Below are positions 1-10,950 of a stretch of DNA of 64,000 bases, piece by piece (within the stretch, counting starts at the first letter, position 1; every line of letters begins with the position of its first letter). The DNA is taken from assembly GCA_002633005.1 (NCBI GenBank), contig NMRA01000040.1, positions 927,805-991,804 of the forward strand. The letters are read 5' to 3'. Made by a program: the position numbers and the translations under genes. Source of the stretch: Phoronis australis. Its lineage: Eukaryota; Phoronida; Phoronidae. The notes below the pieces were generated by a model. The model searched no databases, was not told the origin of the DNA, and saw only the letters and a program-made list of their open reading frames with translations.

Positions 1-185
1 TTGAAGTCCGACGTCAGTGTAGCTCCGTTCGGGTAAAATCGGTCCTCCATGCAGTAAGTAACAACTCCCGACTTTTCAAAAATGCCGATTTTAACCGCCC
101 ATGCTCAGGTTACCGCCCACCCCGTTTTTTAGATTCTCAATTTAAGCGCCTTGGCCGGTAACGCAGACGAGTACGGTAGACCACT
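1..185. repeat. Dispersed repeat, copy 1
   Basis: This block is matched in inverted orientation at about 23366-23550 and more weakly at 24626-24727. Shared landmarks are the GACGTCAGTGTAG / CTACACTGACGTC ends, a central run about 'accgcccatgctcagg', and a 'tactcgtctgcgttacc' segment. No protein is recognised in it. It is probably a non-autonomous mobile element; its class is not determined. Confidence 0.6.
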
Positions 186-245
186 TAGCATTATTATTAC
201 TGTTTTGCTATCTTGAGAAGAACTGACAGTTTGTTATTGTTGTCA

Positions 246-2938
246 GGTTTGTTATGAAATTTTTTGGAATTTTTTGGGGAAGGAGGAAACTATACATTTT
301 TGGAAACCTCATGGAATGACGAATCAGGAAATTATTGATTCCATTTTTTTTGGCAGCCACCCTGGATTTTCAAAAATGGCGCCGGTAAAATGGATTTTGC
401 CCAATATCTCTGCTTTTGGTTCACTTAGAATGTTGGTTTTTATGGCTACACCTTCATTTCTCAGGTAAAGGAATTGGAAATTTCAGTTTTTTGGACGCCA
501 TCTTGGATTTTTAAAAATGGTGTCCGGAAGATACATTTTCCTCAGTATCGTTGCCCTTGGGTCACTTAGAATGTCAGTTTTAATGGCTGCACCCACATTT
601 TTGTGGTCAAGAAATCTGAAAATGCAACTTATTAAATGAGAAACATACTTTAGTCAAAGCCCCATTTAATAGCAGCCACATTTTCTAAATGCATTCTTCA
701 TGTAATCCGACACGTGATCACTATGATCGTACTTTCTTGCATATTTTGTTCGGAGCTTGTTTCCTTCAAGACACTTAAAACTAAACCAGAACCTAAACAA
801 CTTATTTACATTTGAAGAACATGAATGTATGTTTTCGTAGTGTCAATAGTCTTTCAAAACTTAGGAATCAGTCTATAGATCATTACTATAGCCATCACTG
901 TCACCAGGAATCACATTATCAGCACCATTCTGACATTCTGCACAATACTGATATAGATCTGTGTAAGATAGGTCCTTTGATCGGCAAGAGCATCTTTGGG
1001 AAGAGGAATTGTGTTTGCACTCGCATCTAACCATCTCAATGATAGCCTCTGGCACCGGAAGCTCCTCAGTTGTGAGGGTTTTAGCTGGTCATCTTTGTCC
1101 TTGTAAATTCATTCTGCAATGGGTCAAGGAACTCCTGTCAAACAATGACTGCCTGGCCCCACACTCTGGCTTGAATAAACACCCTCAGCACATGTTGATT
1201 CAAAGTACCAAATGGTTGGTGGATGTTTGTCGCTGTCAGCCATATGTTTACAGAACAGGTACCATCTCAGCTCTGGGATGCTATTTGTGTCTATACCCTG
1301 TGTTGAGTATGCACATGTAAAAGGGGCTAATGTGAAAAGAGGTTCACCTGTTACTTCATAAGCAGTACAAAAAGTCTGCTGTGCATTGATATCATCGGTG
1401 TTTGCCTTCAAATATATATTCAACCTACAGAATGAACCAGTGTTGTCTGTCCATGTAAAAGCATGGAAACCAAGAAGAGCCTTTGCCAGACAGCACCTAA
1501 TATTGTCCATATTGGATTCACGTTTACAATCCCAGATGCCATTGGGGCTGAAGTATTTCTGAGAAGCCTGTCATAATAGGCAGTGACGTGTACCAGCTAA
1601 TCTGTCAGGTGAAAAAAAAACATCAGCTGACAGTCAGGGACCTTTTGGTGTGATGCCAGAACTGCATGATGTACAGTGTATTAGCAATACATCTGCTTTT
1701 TCGTGATCGTTTTCTTCTAAGCGTAGATCACGTCGGTTGCTCTTAGTGCATCCTGGAGCTGAAGTAATGGCTATCTTGGCAGAGTCTTTATTATATTCAA
1801 GTGTCTTTGCAGACAAATATTCAGTAATTTGAGCCTTTTTGGTCATTGGAGAGGAAACAGCTCAGTGGAATGTTCTTTATGTAAGTCTCATCTGTACTTG
1901 ACCCTATCTCTGCCTCCTTTTTTCTCTTGTGGCTTTTTTCAAAGAGTAGTCTTTGTTTGTGTCAAAAACCAGAATGATATCGTCATAACGTCTAGTTAAG
2001 AAAATCACTTTCATACTATCCACACGTGCAGTTTTGTGGCTTGGGTGAACACACTTTTTGGATGTTGTTTACATGTTTTCTGGGTCTAAAACTTCTCTTG
2101 CAGCTTGAGGATTGTCCTGTTCTAAGACGTCTGCTTCGAAAAGTTTCTGCAGAAGGTGGATTTGATTCGATTTTGGTATTAGGGTGAATTCATAGTGGCT
2201 GATAGCAGGTTTCTGGTTGATTTGCCCAGCAGGCTACAACTCCTGTTGTTCTCGTCATTGATCCTCAGCCTGGTTATTGCCGAGCTTATCTGCCATCCGA
2301 CTGTCAAAGGCAAAATGCATTTCCGCTGAGTAGAGGAGAACTGGATTCTAAAGTGAACAGTGAAAGTAATAATGAAATCTTCAAAAGATATGTCGCAAAT
2401 GTCTTTTCAAAAAGAAATAGGTATACACTGTAAATATAGATTAATCTGCGTTTCTGTGATTCCTTTAAATATTTTGGGGGTTCGTATCTGCTATTAAAAT
2501 CATTTAGATTATATGCATCATTTTAGAAATAGCGTTTTCAATTCCTTACCCCACAAAATGTGGGTGCAGCCATTAAAACTAACATTCTGAGTAATCCAAG
2601 AGCAGAAATACTGAGCAAAATGTATTTTACACGAGCCATTTTTGAAATTTCAAGATGGCCACCAGGTTGGCCACCAATAAAATTAAAATTTCCAATTCAT
2701 TGACCTCAGAACTGTAGGTGTAGCCATGAAAACTAACATTCTCAGTGACCCAAGGGCGGATATATTTGGAAAAATCCATTTTACCGGCGCCATTTTTGAA
2801 AATCTAAGATGGCCACCGAAAAAATGGAATCAATTATTTTCTGATTCGTCATTCGATGAGGTTTCCAAAAATGTAGTTTCCACTTTCCCCAAAAAATTCC
2901 AATGAATGTCAAAATTTGGACATAGTGAACCTGACTAT
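246..2938. mobile_element. Element with long inverted terminal arms
   Basis: Bases about 246-625 are matched in inverted orientation by about 2530-2938, giving arms of roughly 380-410 bp. The arms share many blocks, for example 'ggaattttttgggga', 'cctcat(g/c)gaatgacgaatcag' and 'aatggcgccggtaaaatgga'. Each arm is itself built of two related subunits: the 'gccat-ttgga-aaaatgg ... gggtcact-agaatgt' pattern occurs twice per arm. The interior carries a decayed minus-strand gene of the HEEAD family, listed separately. Arms made of subrepeats around a coding interior suggest a fold-back-like or long-inverted-repeat DNA transposon. I could not define a clear target-site duplication, so the exact ends are uncertain. 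The element sits directly upstream of a terminal exon at 3108, so it is probably intronic. Confidence 0.65.
870..2400 (-). pseudogene. Decayed gene of the HEEAD (PIN/FEN-like?) family
   Basis: I do not know an established name for this family. Pieces of one protein can be followed on the minus strand through frameshifts and stops. Near 1950-2000 there is an ILVFDTNKDYSLKKATREKR segment. At 1634-1846 there is a conserved helix region with DHEKADVLLIHC. At 1124-1510 there is LLGFHAFTWTDNTGSF followed by an HPPTIWYFE segment. At 873-1055 there is a cysteine-rich tail with RCECKHNSSSQRCSCRS. The order and spacing match a large family of uncharacterised invertebrate proteins with H-E-E-A-D and G-(C/A)-D-x-T-S/G blocks. 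A second member lies at 62.3-63.7 kb. The gene lies wholly between the inverted arms at 246-2938, so it may be that element's own gene. Acidic blocks of this kind recall PIN/FEN/XPG nucleases, but that is inference. The copy is clearly non-functional. Confidence 0.6.
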
Positions 2939-3107
2939 TGCTTCAAACCAGCTTATGATTGTCGCTGCAATTCAAAGTGCTTCATTGCAAACATTTTCCT
3001 TTCAAAGTGAGGATAACGCTTTGACGTTATGCTAGTGAACAAAATATTTTTGAAACCAGAACATGATTTGTAGTGGCTCTAAGTTGTACTTTTTGTGGCC
3101 ATTTTAG

Positions 3108-3191
3108 GAGGATATCAGTAACGAACTGCTGAATGATATGGAGACTGTGTTGAACACCGACAAGATGGAGAATGTACTCACATGGCTGTAA
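3108..3191 (+). CDS. Terminal exon of an unidentified gene
   Basis: A 3' splice acceptor (pyrimidine-rich, ending attttag) precedes 28 in-frame codons ending in TAA. The 27-residue tail begins EDISNELLNDMETVLN and ends ENVLTWL. It is acidic and amphipathic, like the C-terminal helix of a cytosolic protein. An AATAAA signal follows at 3752. The upstream exons would lie left of this window or of the inverted-repeat element. I cannot name the protein. It is judged an exon from the acceptor, the non-repetitive sequence and the downstream poly(A) signal; no conservation evidence is available to me. Confidence 0.4.
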   Translation, partial: EDISNELLNDMETVLNTDKMENVLTWL

Positions 3192-3775
3192 CCCTCACAA
3201 CGTCCACCAGGAGTTGCTAGGTTGCCTATTGAGTTGAACGGGATGCAACTAGTTTCTCCACTGTATTCAATGTTTTTAGCAGCCTTGTGTAAGACTCGCT
3301 GGCTTGTTTGTTCTCGTACACGTAGCATGGATTTCGATGCAGCACTTCTTTACGGAGTGGTTTATTATGTAGAACACGTTATTCACCTGTACATGTATCA
3401 GCATCTGATCTGATGTCAAAATGTGATTGTTTCTCTTGGCTCCGTTTGGGATTTTTTCAGATAATTCTCCGTGTTTGAATTACACATGCAACTGTAACCT
3501 GAAATTTATACATGCACTGTGTTTTGTGTTTACTGTAAATTCCTGGTGGCTTCTTCTTGTTAGGCACAAGAGCGACAGGTGTGATGTTTACCCTTATAGT
3601 GACACTTATTTGAATGCAACTCAATTGTATTCAGCAGTTGGTTACATACATCCATTTACTTCCTAAAGTCGAATGTAATTGAGAAAATTGCTTACATGTT
3701 GGCTTTTCTAAAACCATTCAGATGTTGATTTCCTGAAGATGTTTGTATGAGAATAAAAAAATTCAAACTCTTTTT
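3192..3775 (+). other. Probable 3' UTR with poly(A) signal
   Basis: Non-repetitive AT-rich sequence follows the stop codon of the exon at 3108-3191. AATAAA is at 3752-3757. No other coding signal is seen here. Confidence 0.35.
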
Positions 3776-5250
3776 CAATATGCCTTGGAATTTGATGAAT
3801 TGGTTGATTTGGGTATTGTATTGATACCATTTGTAAATGTTTCCTTGTGTATGTTAAGAAAAATGTCAGCCAGATGTTATTGTAGGTTGTTATAAAGTAT
3901 TAAGTGTGGAAAAGATAAAATCATATCATTATTAGCAGTTGGTGCTGGTGGGGAGGTTATGTTGCCCTCCTCTTTATTGGTGAGCAGTAGTAGTGCCTTG
4001 GTGTAGTCATGATAGGTCCCAATTGGATATTATCTATACTTAAATAGAGCACTAAGAAGCTTAGTTTTTAACCATAAAAGAGTACTCCATTGTTGCATAA
4101 GTCTCTAAACTGTTTTAGTAAAATTCTATGGTACATTGTATATTGCATTGTATTTTTGTATGCAGGTTGATTGTAATGAAACATTTACACATATATTAAT
4201 TTGTCTGAAGTGTATTTGAAACATTTTTAAAACTTACTATTGTGTTGTGCATGAGTAGTTAACTAGTGGTTGTTTTGTAGTCATAGTTAAGTGAATGGCA
4301 GATGGAGCAATATATTTTCACGTTTCGTACTTTGTGTGGCGGCACTGCTTGAGGTCAGAAATAGGCAATATTGACATTCTGAATTCAGGAATGGTGATCA
4401 AGAACAATCGATCATTAATCTTTGTGTTACACACTATGGTAATGCCTGAAAACATGTTGGTTGCTATGGTCGATAATGTTATGAACTGCCAAGTCTATTT
4501 TCAGACTATTGACACCCAACGAATTTTGTCCTATATTTGACAAATGTGATGAGTTTCAAAATTGCCTTTTCCCAAAGTTCAGAATAAAGAAAAATCTATT
4601 ACGGTTTTCATTTCAGGGTCCCAAATTTTCGAGACTGTTCCAAACTGGAGAAATTTTATGTTGTCAAATATGGACCAAAATGTTTCTGCATCCTTTTGAA
4701 CAAAACGGCTCAATTCTCTGTCATTCAGGTTTTTTTGTTAAAGTTAATGACGTGTTGGAAACTACCTGTTTGTTTAACCATTCTGTGTGGAAATTAAGTA
4801 TTAATATACTGTGTGCTTCTAAAATACAATAAGTATACAAGAATAGCATCACCAGTTTGGAATAGTATTCACCAGAAACTGATTTCTTTGCAAACTATTT
4901 TCCATCTTTTCTTTTGTAGCTGTACTGCAATTTTCTATATTTACAATTTCGCTTGCTGACAACAAATAGTTGTACTCTGAATCTTGTGCATATTACCCTC
5001 GTTCTATTTGTTGTTTCTCCAAGTATGTTTATTGCAGTACTTTGTACTTTGACCAGCGGCATTTTTATTGCTGTAGTGTACAAAAACTTTAATGGCTTGA
5101 CTTGTCATTACTGTATTGTGATAGTGATTTAGCTTGCTTTGTAAAATCTGAACAATTAAAGCAGTTATAAACAGTTAATGTGGTTTAGACCTCTTATCAG
5201 TATGAAATTGGTCTCAAATTGTTCCTTAGACACTTTTGGACTGGGAAAGA
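3776..5250. other. Intergenic, no gene recognised
   Basis: AT-rich sequence with only short chance open frames. No repeat seen elsewhere in the window and no convincing exon. Confidence 0.5.
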
Positions 5251-5256
5251 GCTACA

Positions 5257-5704
5257 GGTGAAACCAGGTTCTACAAGTTGACTTGTCATGGCCTATCACT
5301 TTATTTGCCCAGCATGGTCTTTACGAATAACAAACTNATAGCTTATGCATAGGAGTTTCTAGTTCAAGTTTGGCCTTGAAAACCCTTATATTCGTGCAAC
5401 AAACTCGAGTAAAAACTCGAAATTTCGAGTTCAAACTCGAACTTATTGCTTTAATATTGGGTTTACAAATTGTGAACTAAGGGCAATAAATTATCTACGT
5501 AAGTTATTGTGTACTCGAGCATAGAATAATAGACACTTATCTTGAGTTCGCCCAAAAGTAGAGTAGAAAATGCCAAACCTAATTTCGAGTTCCATTTCGA
5601 GTAAAAAGATTGGAGACTGGGCCCTGGTTCTACAAGTTGACTTGTCATGGCCTATCACTTTATTTGCCCAGCATGGTCTTTACCAATAACAAACTCTCAA
5701 TTCT
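5257..5704. repeat. Duplicated junction with inserted 'actcgag' repeat
   Basis: The segment 5263-5336, ending at an N (5337), is repeated almost exactly at 5630-5692. Between the copies lies a roughly 285-base unit rich in 'actcgag/tcgag' that recurs at about 28391-28678. This is either an insertion flanked by duplicated target or two haplotypes joined at an N in assembly. The mobile unit has no coding capacity. Confidence 0.6.
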
Positions 5705-7200
5705 TTGCAAGACTAAAATCATTTCTCATTTGAGCAAGGATCAAGTTGTGACAAGTTTTATAGCAGTAAGTGGTCTAAATCCAATTTATGTTTTTCTGAC
5801 ACAACCTGGGTTTGTTGCTGCGTTAAGCACCTCTGTGGTTGTCATACATACACTGTTCAGAGGTAGCTTGTTGTCCTTATTTATGCTGAATTCTTGTCAA
5901 CTCCGACTGTTGAATTCGAATGATTCAACACAAACCTTTTCAGTGGGGGGTCTTGGTTAAGGGTTTTTGTGGGTGACTTGCATGTTTTGGGAGGGTCAAA
6001 GGTTAGTAAACCAAGGGAAGCACCTATGCAAGAGTTCCTGTGTTAAATGTTTTTACACTAAGTGAATACTTGACTTTAAGTTACTTGTGTGATTGTGGTT
6101 TTGATTTTAATCATTTTATGCAAACAGTGTTAGTTTATCAAATGGTATAGAAAACGTCATTCATTAAAAGAATGATATCTTATCTTTAGTAATCACATTT
6201 TTAGGGTTTTATCATGTGCCAGATTGTTTTCCGGCCATTCAAGATGCCCTGGAAACAACAACAGTTTTTGTTGAATACTTGTGGTACTAATGATTAAGAT
6301 TAGAGTCTTCGCTCCATAATTATTACATCCGTCCTTGTTCGTAGTATCGTTGATGCGCAATTTAAATTGTTTTTCCAAAGTCGAACACAAACATGTGAAT
6401 TCTGCTTTCGTTTTGGATTCTTCAGAAAAGAAAAACATCTCACCAGGGCCGAGGAACGCTTTGTAAATAAATTTGCAACAAGGAATATCCGTATCGACAA
6501 GCATGCCTGCAATAGGGTTGAAGGTTAAGTATTCTTTGGTCTTGCAGCCTTCTAAATTCTTCTGTTTCCACTTGAACAGTACATCGCCCAGGAGATGGAT
6601 GACCAGAAACTTTTCAATGTTGTGTCATTGACAATGTTTCGTCGTAACGAGCGCATAGGTTTAGGGAATGTGGTTAGCGCGTTTTATGGTAACGGGTACA
6701 TTTTTCATCTTGGGCATTTCGCTGAGGCCAGGTACTTCGGCAAAGGTCCACTGCAGTGGGTAGTGGTGTAAAATCAGGAAGGCTCAAGGCGTTGATGGTA
6801 TCGAAATCTGAGGCCACTACGATGGTTATTTAGGAGCTCTATCTAAAGTCATTTCAAAGGGTCTGTTTTCCTTGTTTTTTTTTCTATTGTATTTTTCACA
6901 GTTGCCAGATACTTCGTTGGGACCTGTTATATGGTTATTCTTAAACGCGGGCACCTCGCCCAGTGGCGTTGTAGAGCTTAGTTATATTCATTTGATCATG
7001 TGCACTTGTAGAATAACAGGTCTTGTTAGTTTATATTGTAAATAGTCATCAGTTAGATTTTGTACACCTGTTATATCAATTTGCCCTTTTGAAGAATAAA
7101 CTAAAATAAAAATATCAAAACTTGGTTGTCTTTTAATTAATACTGGCTGCTGGCTATCGAGGAATGACACGGGTTGGCTTTCCTCTAAAGGACAGGGATC
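5705..7200. other. Non-coding stretch left of the gypsy element
   Basis: No coding region, RNA gene or convincing LTR is seen. The left LTR of the neighbouring gypsy element should lie in or near this stretch, but I found no sequence here that matches the other flank at 10.95-11.5 kb. Confidence 0.4.
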
Positions 7201-7215
7201 GCTTCTCGACTTGTT

Positions 7216-8038
7216 CTACGCTTCACCGTATAGGACTGAACGCTGACCAGCCTGTTCAGAAAGAGCTGTATCCAACATGTATAAGGGAATGCATGACAAG
7301 TCTGTTTTGACTTTCCTGTGGAACATCAGCTCAAACGGGGAAGGGATGCTCTGGCTGATCGGGGTATCTCGTGTTATCAAAAGAATATCGTCTATTGCCA
7401 AGTCATCATTCTTTGACTTCTCCATGAGTAATTTTATCTTTCCCAACGTTCTCTTGCATCTACCATTCTGCCACTGGGAGTGGGGTGTAGCAGGCGTGTG
7501 GGTTATGTTGTACTGCATACACATTTCCTGGAACACTTCACTCATATACTGCGTGCCTTGGTCACTAGCAATCTGTGTTGGATACCCGAACTCGTTGCAT
7601 GTCTCTTTTACGTGCTTCACGATGCTGGCTGCATCTAGAGTTTTCAAGTGCCTTATCCAAGGAAAACGTGTGATAGTCGACAATGCACGAATAATGTCTT
7701 CTGCTTGTGATGGAAACCATCCAGACCTACGATCTGCATGGGCATATGGTAGTCGTAACGGGGATGACTGTATTGGCTTTTTGGTTTGGTTGATTTTCTA
7801 GACATTCTGGGCAAGTAAGAATCATTTGCTTGATCTCTTCCGTCATACCAGGCCAGAAGAACTTTTCTCGGGCTCTCTCAATGGTTTTTTGCACTCCTTG
7901 GTGTGCTCGATGAAGTCTCTTCAAGAGGTATCCTCTCATAATTTGGGGAATAACTATCCTGCATCCTCGGATTAAAACCCCATTCAGACATGCTAAATCA
8001 TGTCTGTAATTCCAGTAAGCCATGGTTTGGTCTGGCAT
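7216..8038 (-). pseudogene. gypsy integrase remnant
   Basis: The fragment at 7727-8038 holds the HHCC zinc-binding domain (LHRAHQGVQKT ... TCPECLENQ). The fragment at 7216-7683 holds part of the DDE core, with ASDQGTQYMSEVF carrying the second Asp and NITHTPATPHSQWQNGRCKR carrying the region where the Glu is expected. The first catalytic Asp lies in the broken stretch between the fragments. In the last block QWQNG has replaced the usual QxNGxxE form and an R stands near the expected Glu, so the catalytic Glu seems lost. Confidence 0.8.
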
Positions 8039-8088
8039 TTGGTTCTTATGCTCGGGTCACTCTTTTTTAATAAATGCCAACAATGCCA

Positions 8089-8713
8089 TCAAAACTGGGT
8101 CTTTGGAAGTTTCAGCTCATATCGTTTGAATGTCTGATCCAGTCGTAGACGGTTCACCTCAAGAATTCCAAAAGAGGTGATATCTGGTAAAACTGGCACT
8201 TGCTTGGGTCTAAGCGGAACACACCTTGACAAACAATCTGGGACATGCATCTCACTTCCTTTCTGATAAACAACTTCTATCTCATAGCCTTGCAACATTC
8301 GGGCCATACGTTGCAGACGTGGGGGTATGCCGCGTCAGTGAATATCTTTCTTGAAGATAGCTTGTAACGGCTAGTGGTCTGTGTGGACTGTAAATTTTTG
8401 TCCCTAGACATACTGCTTGTAATGCAAGACTGTCCGTACAACGCCCTATATTTGAATACCTGGTTTCCGCATCTGCCAGACTTCTTGATGCAAAATTAAT
8501 TGACCTGCCCTCTTGAGTCAAACAAGCTTCCAATCTCTTTAGTGAGGCATCGCATTCAATTGTTATCTCTTTAGCTGGATCAAAATACCGGAGGGTCTTC
8601 GCTTTAAGGACACATTCTTTCAAGCTATTCAGCGTCTGTATGTGTTGATCGGTCCAAGTGAAATTGTTGTCTTTTTTCAACAGTCGTCTTAGCTCATAAG
8701 TCTTAGCAGACAA
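8089..8713 (-). pseudogene. gypsy RNase H remnant
   Basis: The fragment at 8282-8713 has the tether/RNase H start (FTWTDQHIQTLNSLKE) and the first catalytic region TIECDASLKRL, followed by INFASRSLADAETRYSNI. The frame is then lost. The fragment at 8089-8307 continues with GYEIEVVYQKGSEMHVPDCLSR, the conserved RNase H end of gypsy elements. Confidence 0.82.
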
Positions 8714-8771
8714 GTTAGGGATAAATTTGCGAAGGCACGTAAAGCAGCCCAGTAAGGACTGTAATTCAAGG

Positions 8772-9437
8772 TTAACTGTTGTCAGGAGGTGCTATTTTCT
8801 CAATAGCATCCAACTTTTTAACGCCTTCTGGTGTAAGTACGTGGACAAAGTAACGAATCTCTGCCGGAAGTATCTTTGCTTTCTTCGGACTCAATCGGAA
8901 TCCTGACTCTCTGCAGCGCTGAATGACGTGATTCAGGGCAATATCATGATCACGTCTCGTCTGTGCTGCAATCAAGATATCATCTGCAATGCAGTAAACA
9001 TTCTCCAAGTCTCCAAATCTGTCGTCAACTGCACGTTGGAAGACATCTTGTGAGCTATTAAGCCCAAAGGGCAATCGCTGATACCTGTATCTGCCAAAGT
9101 GACTGTTAAATGTAAGCAAGGGAATATTCTGTGGATGCATCTCAATATTTCAGTATCCACATGACTGATCTAGTACCGAGAAATACCCACACCCATTTAG
9201 CTGCGTTGTTACTTCCTCCAAGGTAGGAGTGTAATGGTGGGATCTTTCCACATCCCTGTTTAACGGTTTAGGATCAAGACACACCCTTAGCTGGCCGTTC
9301 GGTTTTGGGGTACACACTAGGCTGTTTACCCAGGGCGTGGCTTCCTGCTGCTTCTTGATAATTCCAAGCTCATCCATGCGGTTGAGTTCCATCAGAAGTT
9401 GTTTTTGACAGCAGGTGGCACTCTTCTTGGAGGGCAT
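8772..9437 (-). pseudogene. gypsy reverse transcriptase remnant
   Basis: Two open fragments (9150-9437 and 8772-9140) cover the fingers and palm. Visible landmarks are the WVNSLV and LRVCLDPKPLNRD blocks, the RYQRLPFGLNSSQDVFQ block, and CIADDILIA, which holds the catalytic Asp pair. The first palm aspartate region reads FSVLDQSCGY. A frame change separates the halves near 9145. The IADDILI form is common in animal Ty3/gypsy elements. Confidence 0.88.
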
Positions 9438-9795
9438 ACCACTGGTGGAACAGTATCATCTGAATTTTATACTTATAGTCCTTCAGTTTCCCAACTACTG
9501 TAAAAATATCCTTGGCGTCTTCAATAATCTGCTTTGTGGAGATAACTCTGATCTGCCCATCTCGTTTGACACAATTCTCTTTTCCTGACTTGACTTCACT
9601 TATGCCGAAGTCACCGTGACAGTCTTTGTAAGTACAGGCTCATTGCAAAGTATTTTCACTATGTTCATTGCTTTGCAGAACGTCCACGAGAATAGATTGT
9701 TTCCAAAATCTGAGACAAAAAAGGGTACCCTATGTCTACCTACGTTCTTGTGGAAAACACGACCAATCCAAAACTTGCCATGATTGGTGAAACTT

Positions 9796-10035
9796 TTACC
9801 AGTCAGTTTGACAGCGGATTTCCGGAGTTTCTTGACTGCATCGGCCCCGCCGCTTCTTATATGTGGCAATATTCAGGAGATTAACTTGGGCCCCAGTATC
9901 AATTTTGCCCTTCAGCCTAACTTGCCTCCCTGATGTCTCGATCCTAACAACAGCAAATTGGGTATCTGGCCCAAGGTCATCATCGAAATGGATTTCACCT
10001 GCCTGGGTCTCCATTCTCAACTGACGCACAGTCAT
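9796..10035 (-). pseudogene. gypsy aspartic protease remnant
   Basis: A retropepsin core is visible: a FAVVRIE strand, a short loop, then KIDTGAQVNLLN carrying the catalytic D-T-G. The open frame fails soon after, and the rest of the protease domain is read in another frame at 9600-9869. It lies between gag and reverse transcriptase as expected. Confidence 0.75.
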
Positions 10036-10910
10036 ACTCGTCGTAAAACAAATTTTCCTCTCCAGAAGATTGATAACTGGCTCCAGCTTCGTGCAGTTGT
10101 TTCACACGTTTTCTTCTCTTTTCGGTTTCCCGCTTCTCAGGTTTAGTGTTGAGCTGACAGCACCGCTCAAAATGGTCCATCTGTTTGCAGCGGTTGCATT
10201 TTTTCCCGAACGCTGGACATCGCTTTGATGGGTGCATATATCCACAAATCTGTCGTGTGCGAGTTTGTCGAAGTTTATCAGCATTATTTGCGGTATCGGA
10301 ACTCTGCGTGATCTCCTGCCTCACTTTATCAACTTCTCGCTTGTGCCGTTGTGCTAATCGATACGTCGCCCTTGCCGTGTCCAATACTTGAGTACTTGTC
10401 GCAGTCTTTAGAAGGGCATAAACTTTTTCCAAAATATTAACATCTTTGAATCCATATTTAAGGGCTTCAGTCTCCATGATGCTTGAAATGTCATTTGGAT
10501 ATTCACTTGCTTATCCGATCATAAAATTGATCAACACTAGAGTCTCATCGGCTTGCTGCTTGACAATTAACTTTAATTTCGTCCGTGATGCATTCCACGA
10601 TCCTTCTGTGCCTTCCTTCTTGGCACAAATGCCATCGAAAAAGGTCCACAGGTGGTTTATCATTTCGTTTTCATTACCATCAAAGGGGTGGTTTGCATGT
10701 TTCACACATGCTTCTGGACCCATCCACATTAATACCTTATCGAATTGGTATCATAGTTTTCTTCAAGTCCATCGTAACAATTTATAATTTCCTGTGTCCG
10801 TGCTTTAAACCGAATGTATTTGTCATACTAGAAAATTCAAGTTGTTTCGGCATTTCTACACCGTGTAAACGAGCCTTTCCTGTGGCTTCTATTTCGTCTC
10901 CCGAGGTCAT
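9995..10910 (-). pseudogene. gag: gypsy gag remnant with zinc-binding tail
   Basis: A likely start codon is at 10908-10910 (reading MTSGDEIEATGKARLHG), but a stop follows within about 50 codons. Further fragments cover 10511-10729 and 9995-10477. The last fragment ends in a C/H-rich segment (CGYMHPSKRCPAFGKKCNRC, then HF and CC) typical of the nucleic-acid-binding tail of Mag-type gypsy Gag, followed by a basic KRRKR stretch. Gag would form the intracellular particle. It is broken here. Confidence 0.7.
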
Positions 10911-10950
10911 TTTGTCTGTTTACTGCTTACCGTTGAATTTACAACTATCT

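Larger units (their letters stand above)
7200..10950 (-). mobile_element. Decayed Ty3/gypsy retrotransposon (internal region)
   Basis: Reading the minus strand from 10.9 kb down, the order is gag with a zinc-knuckle region, aspartic protease, reverse transcriptase, RNase H, then integrase. Integrase last is the Ty3/gypsy (Metaviridae) order rather than the Ty1/copia order. The cysteine/histidine pattern of the gag tail looks like Mag-type invertebrate elements. The internal region is broken by many frameshifts and stops. No matching LTR pair was found at 5.9-7.2 kb versus 10.95-11.5 kb, so the LTRs are lost, too diverged to see by eye, or the element is truncated. Confidence 0.85.

Noticed and set aside
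7277-7801. 174-codon plus-strand frame
   Set aside because: Antisense shadow of the gypsy integrase region.
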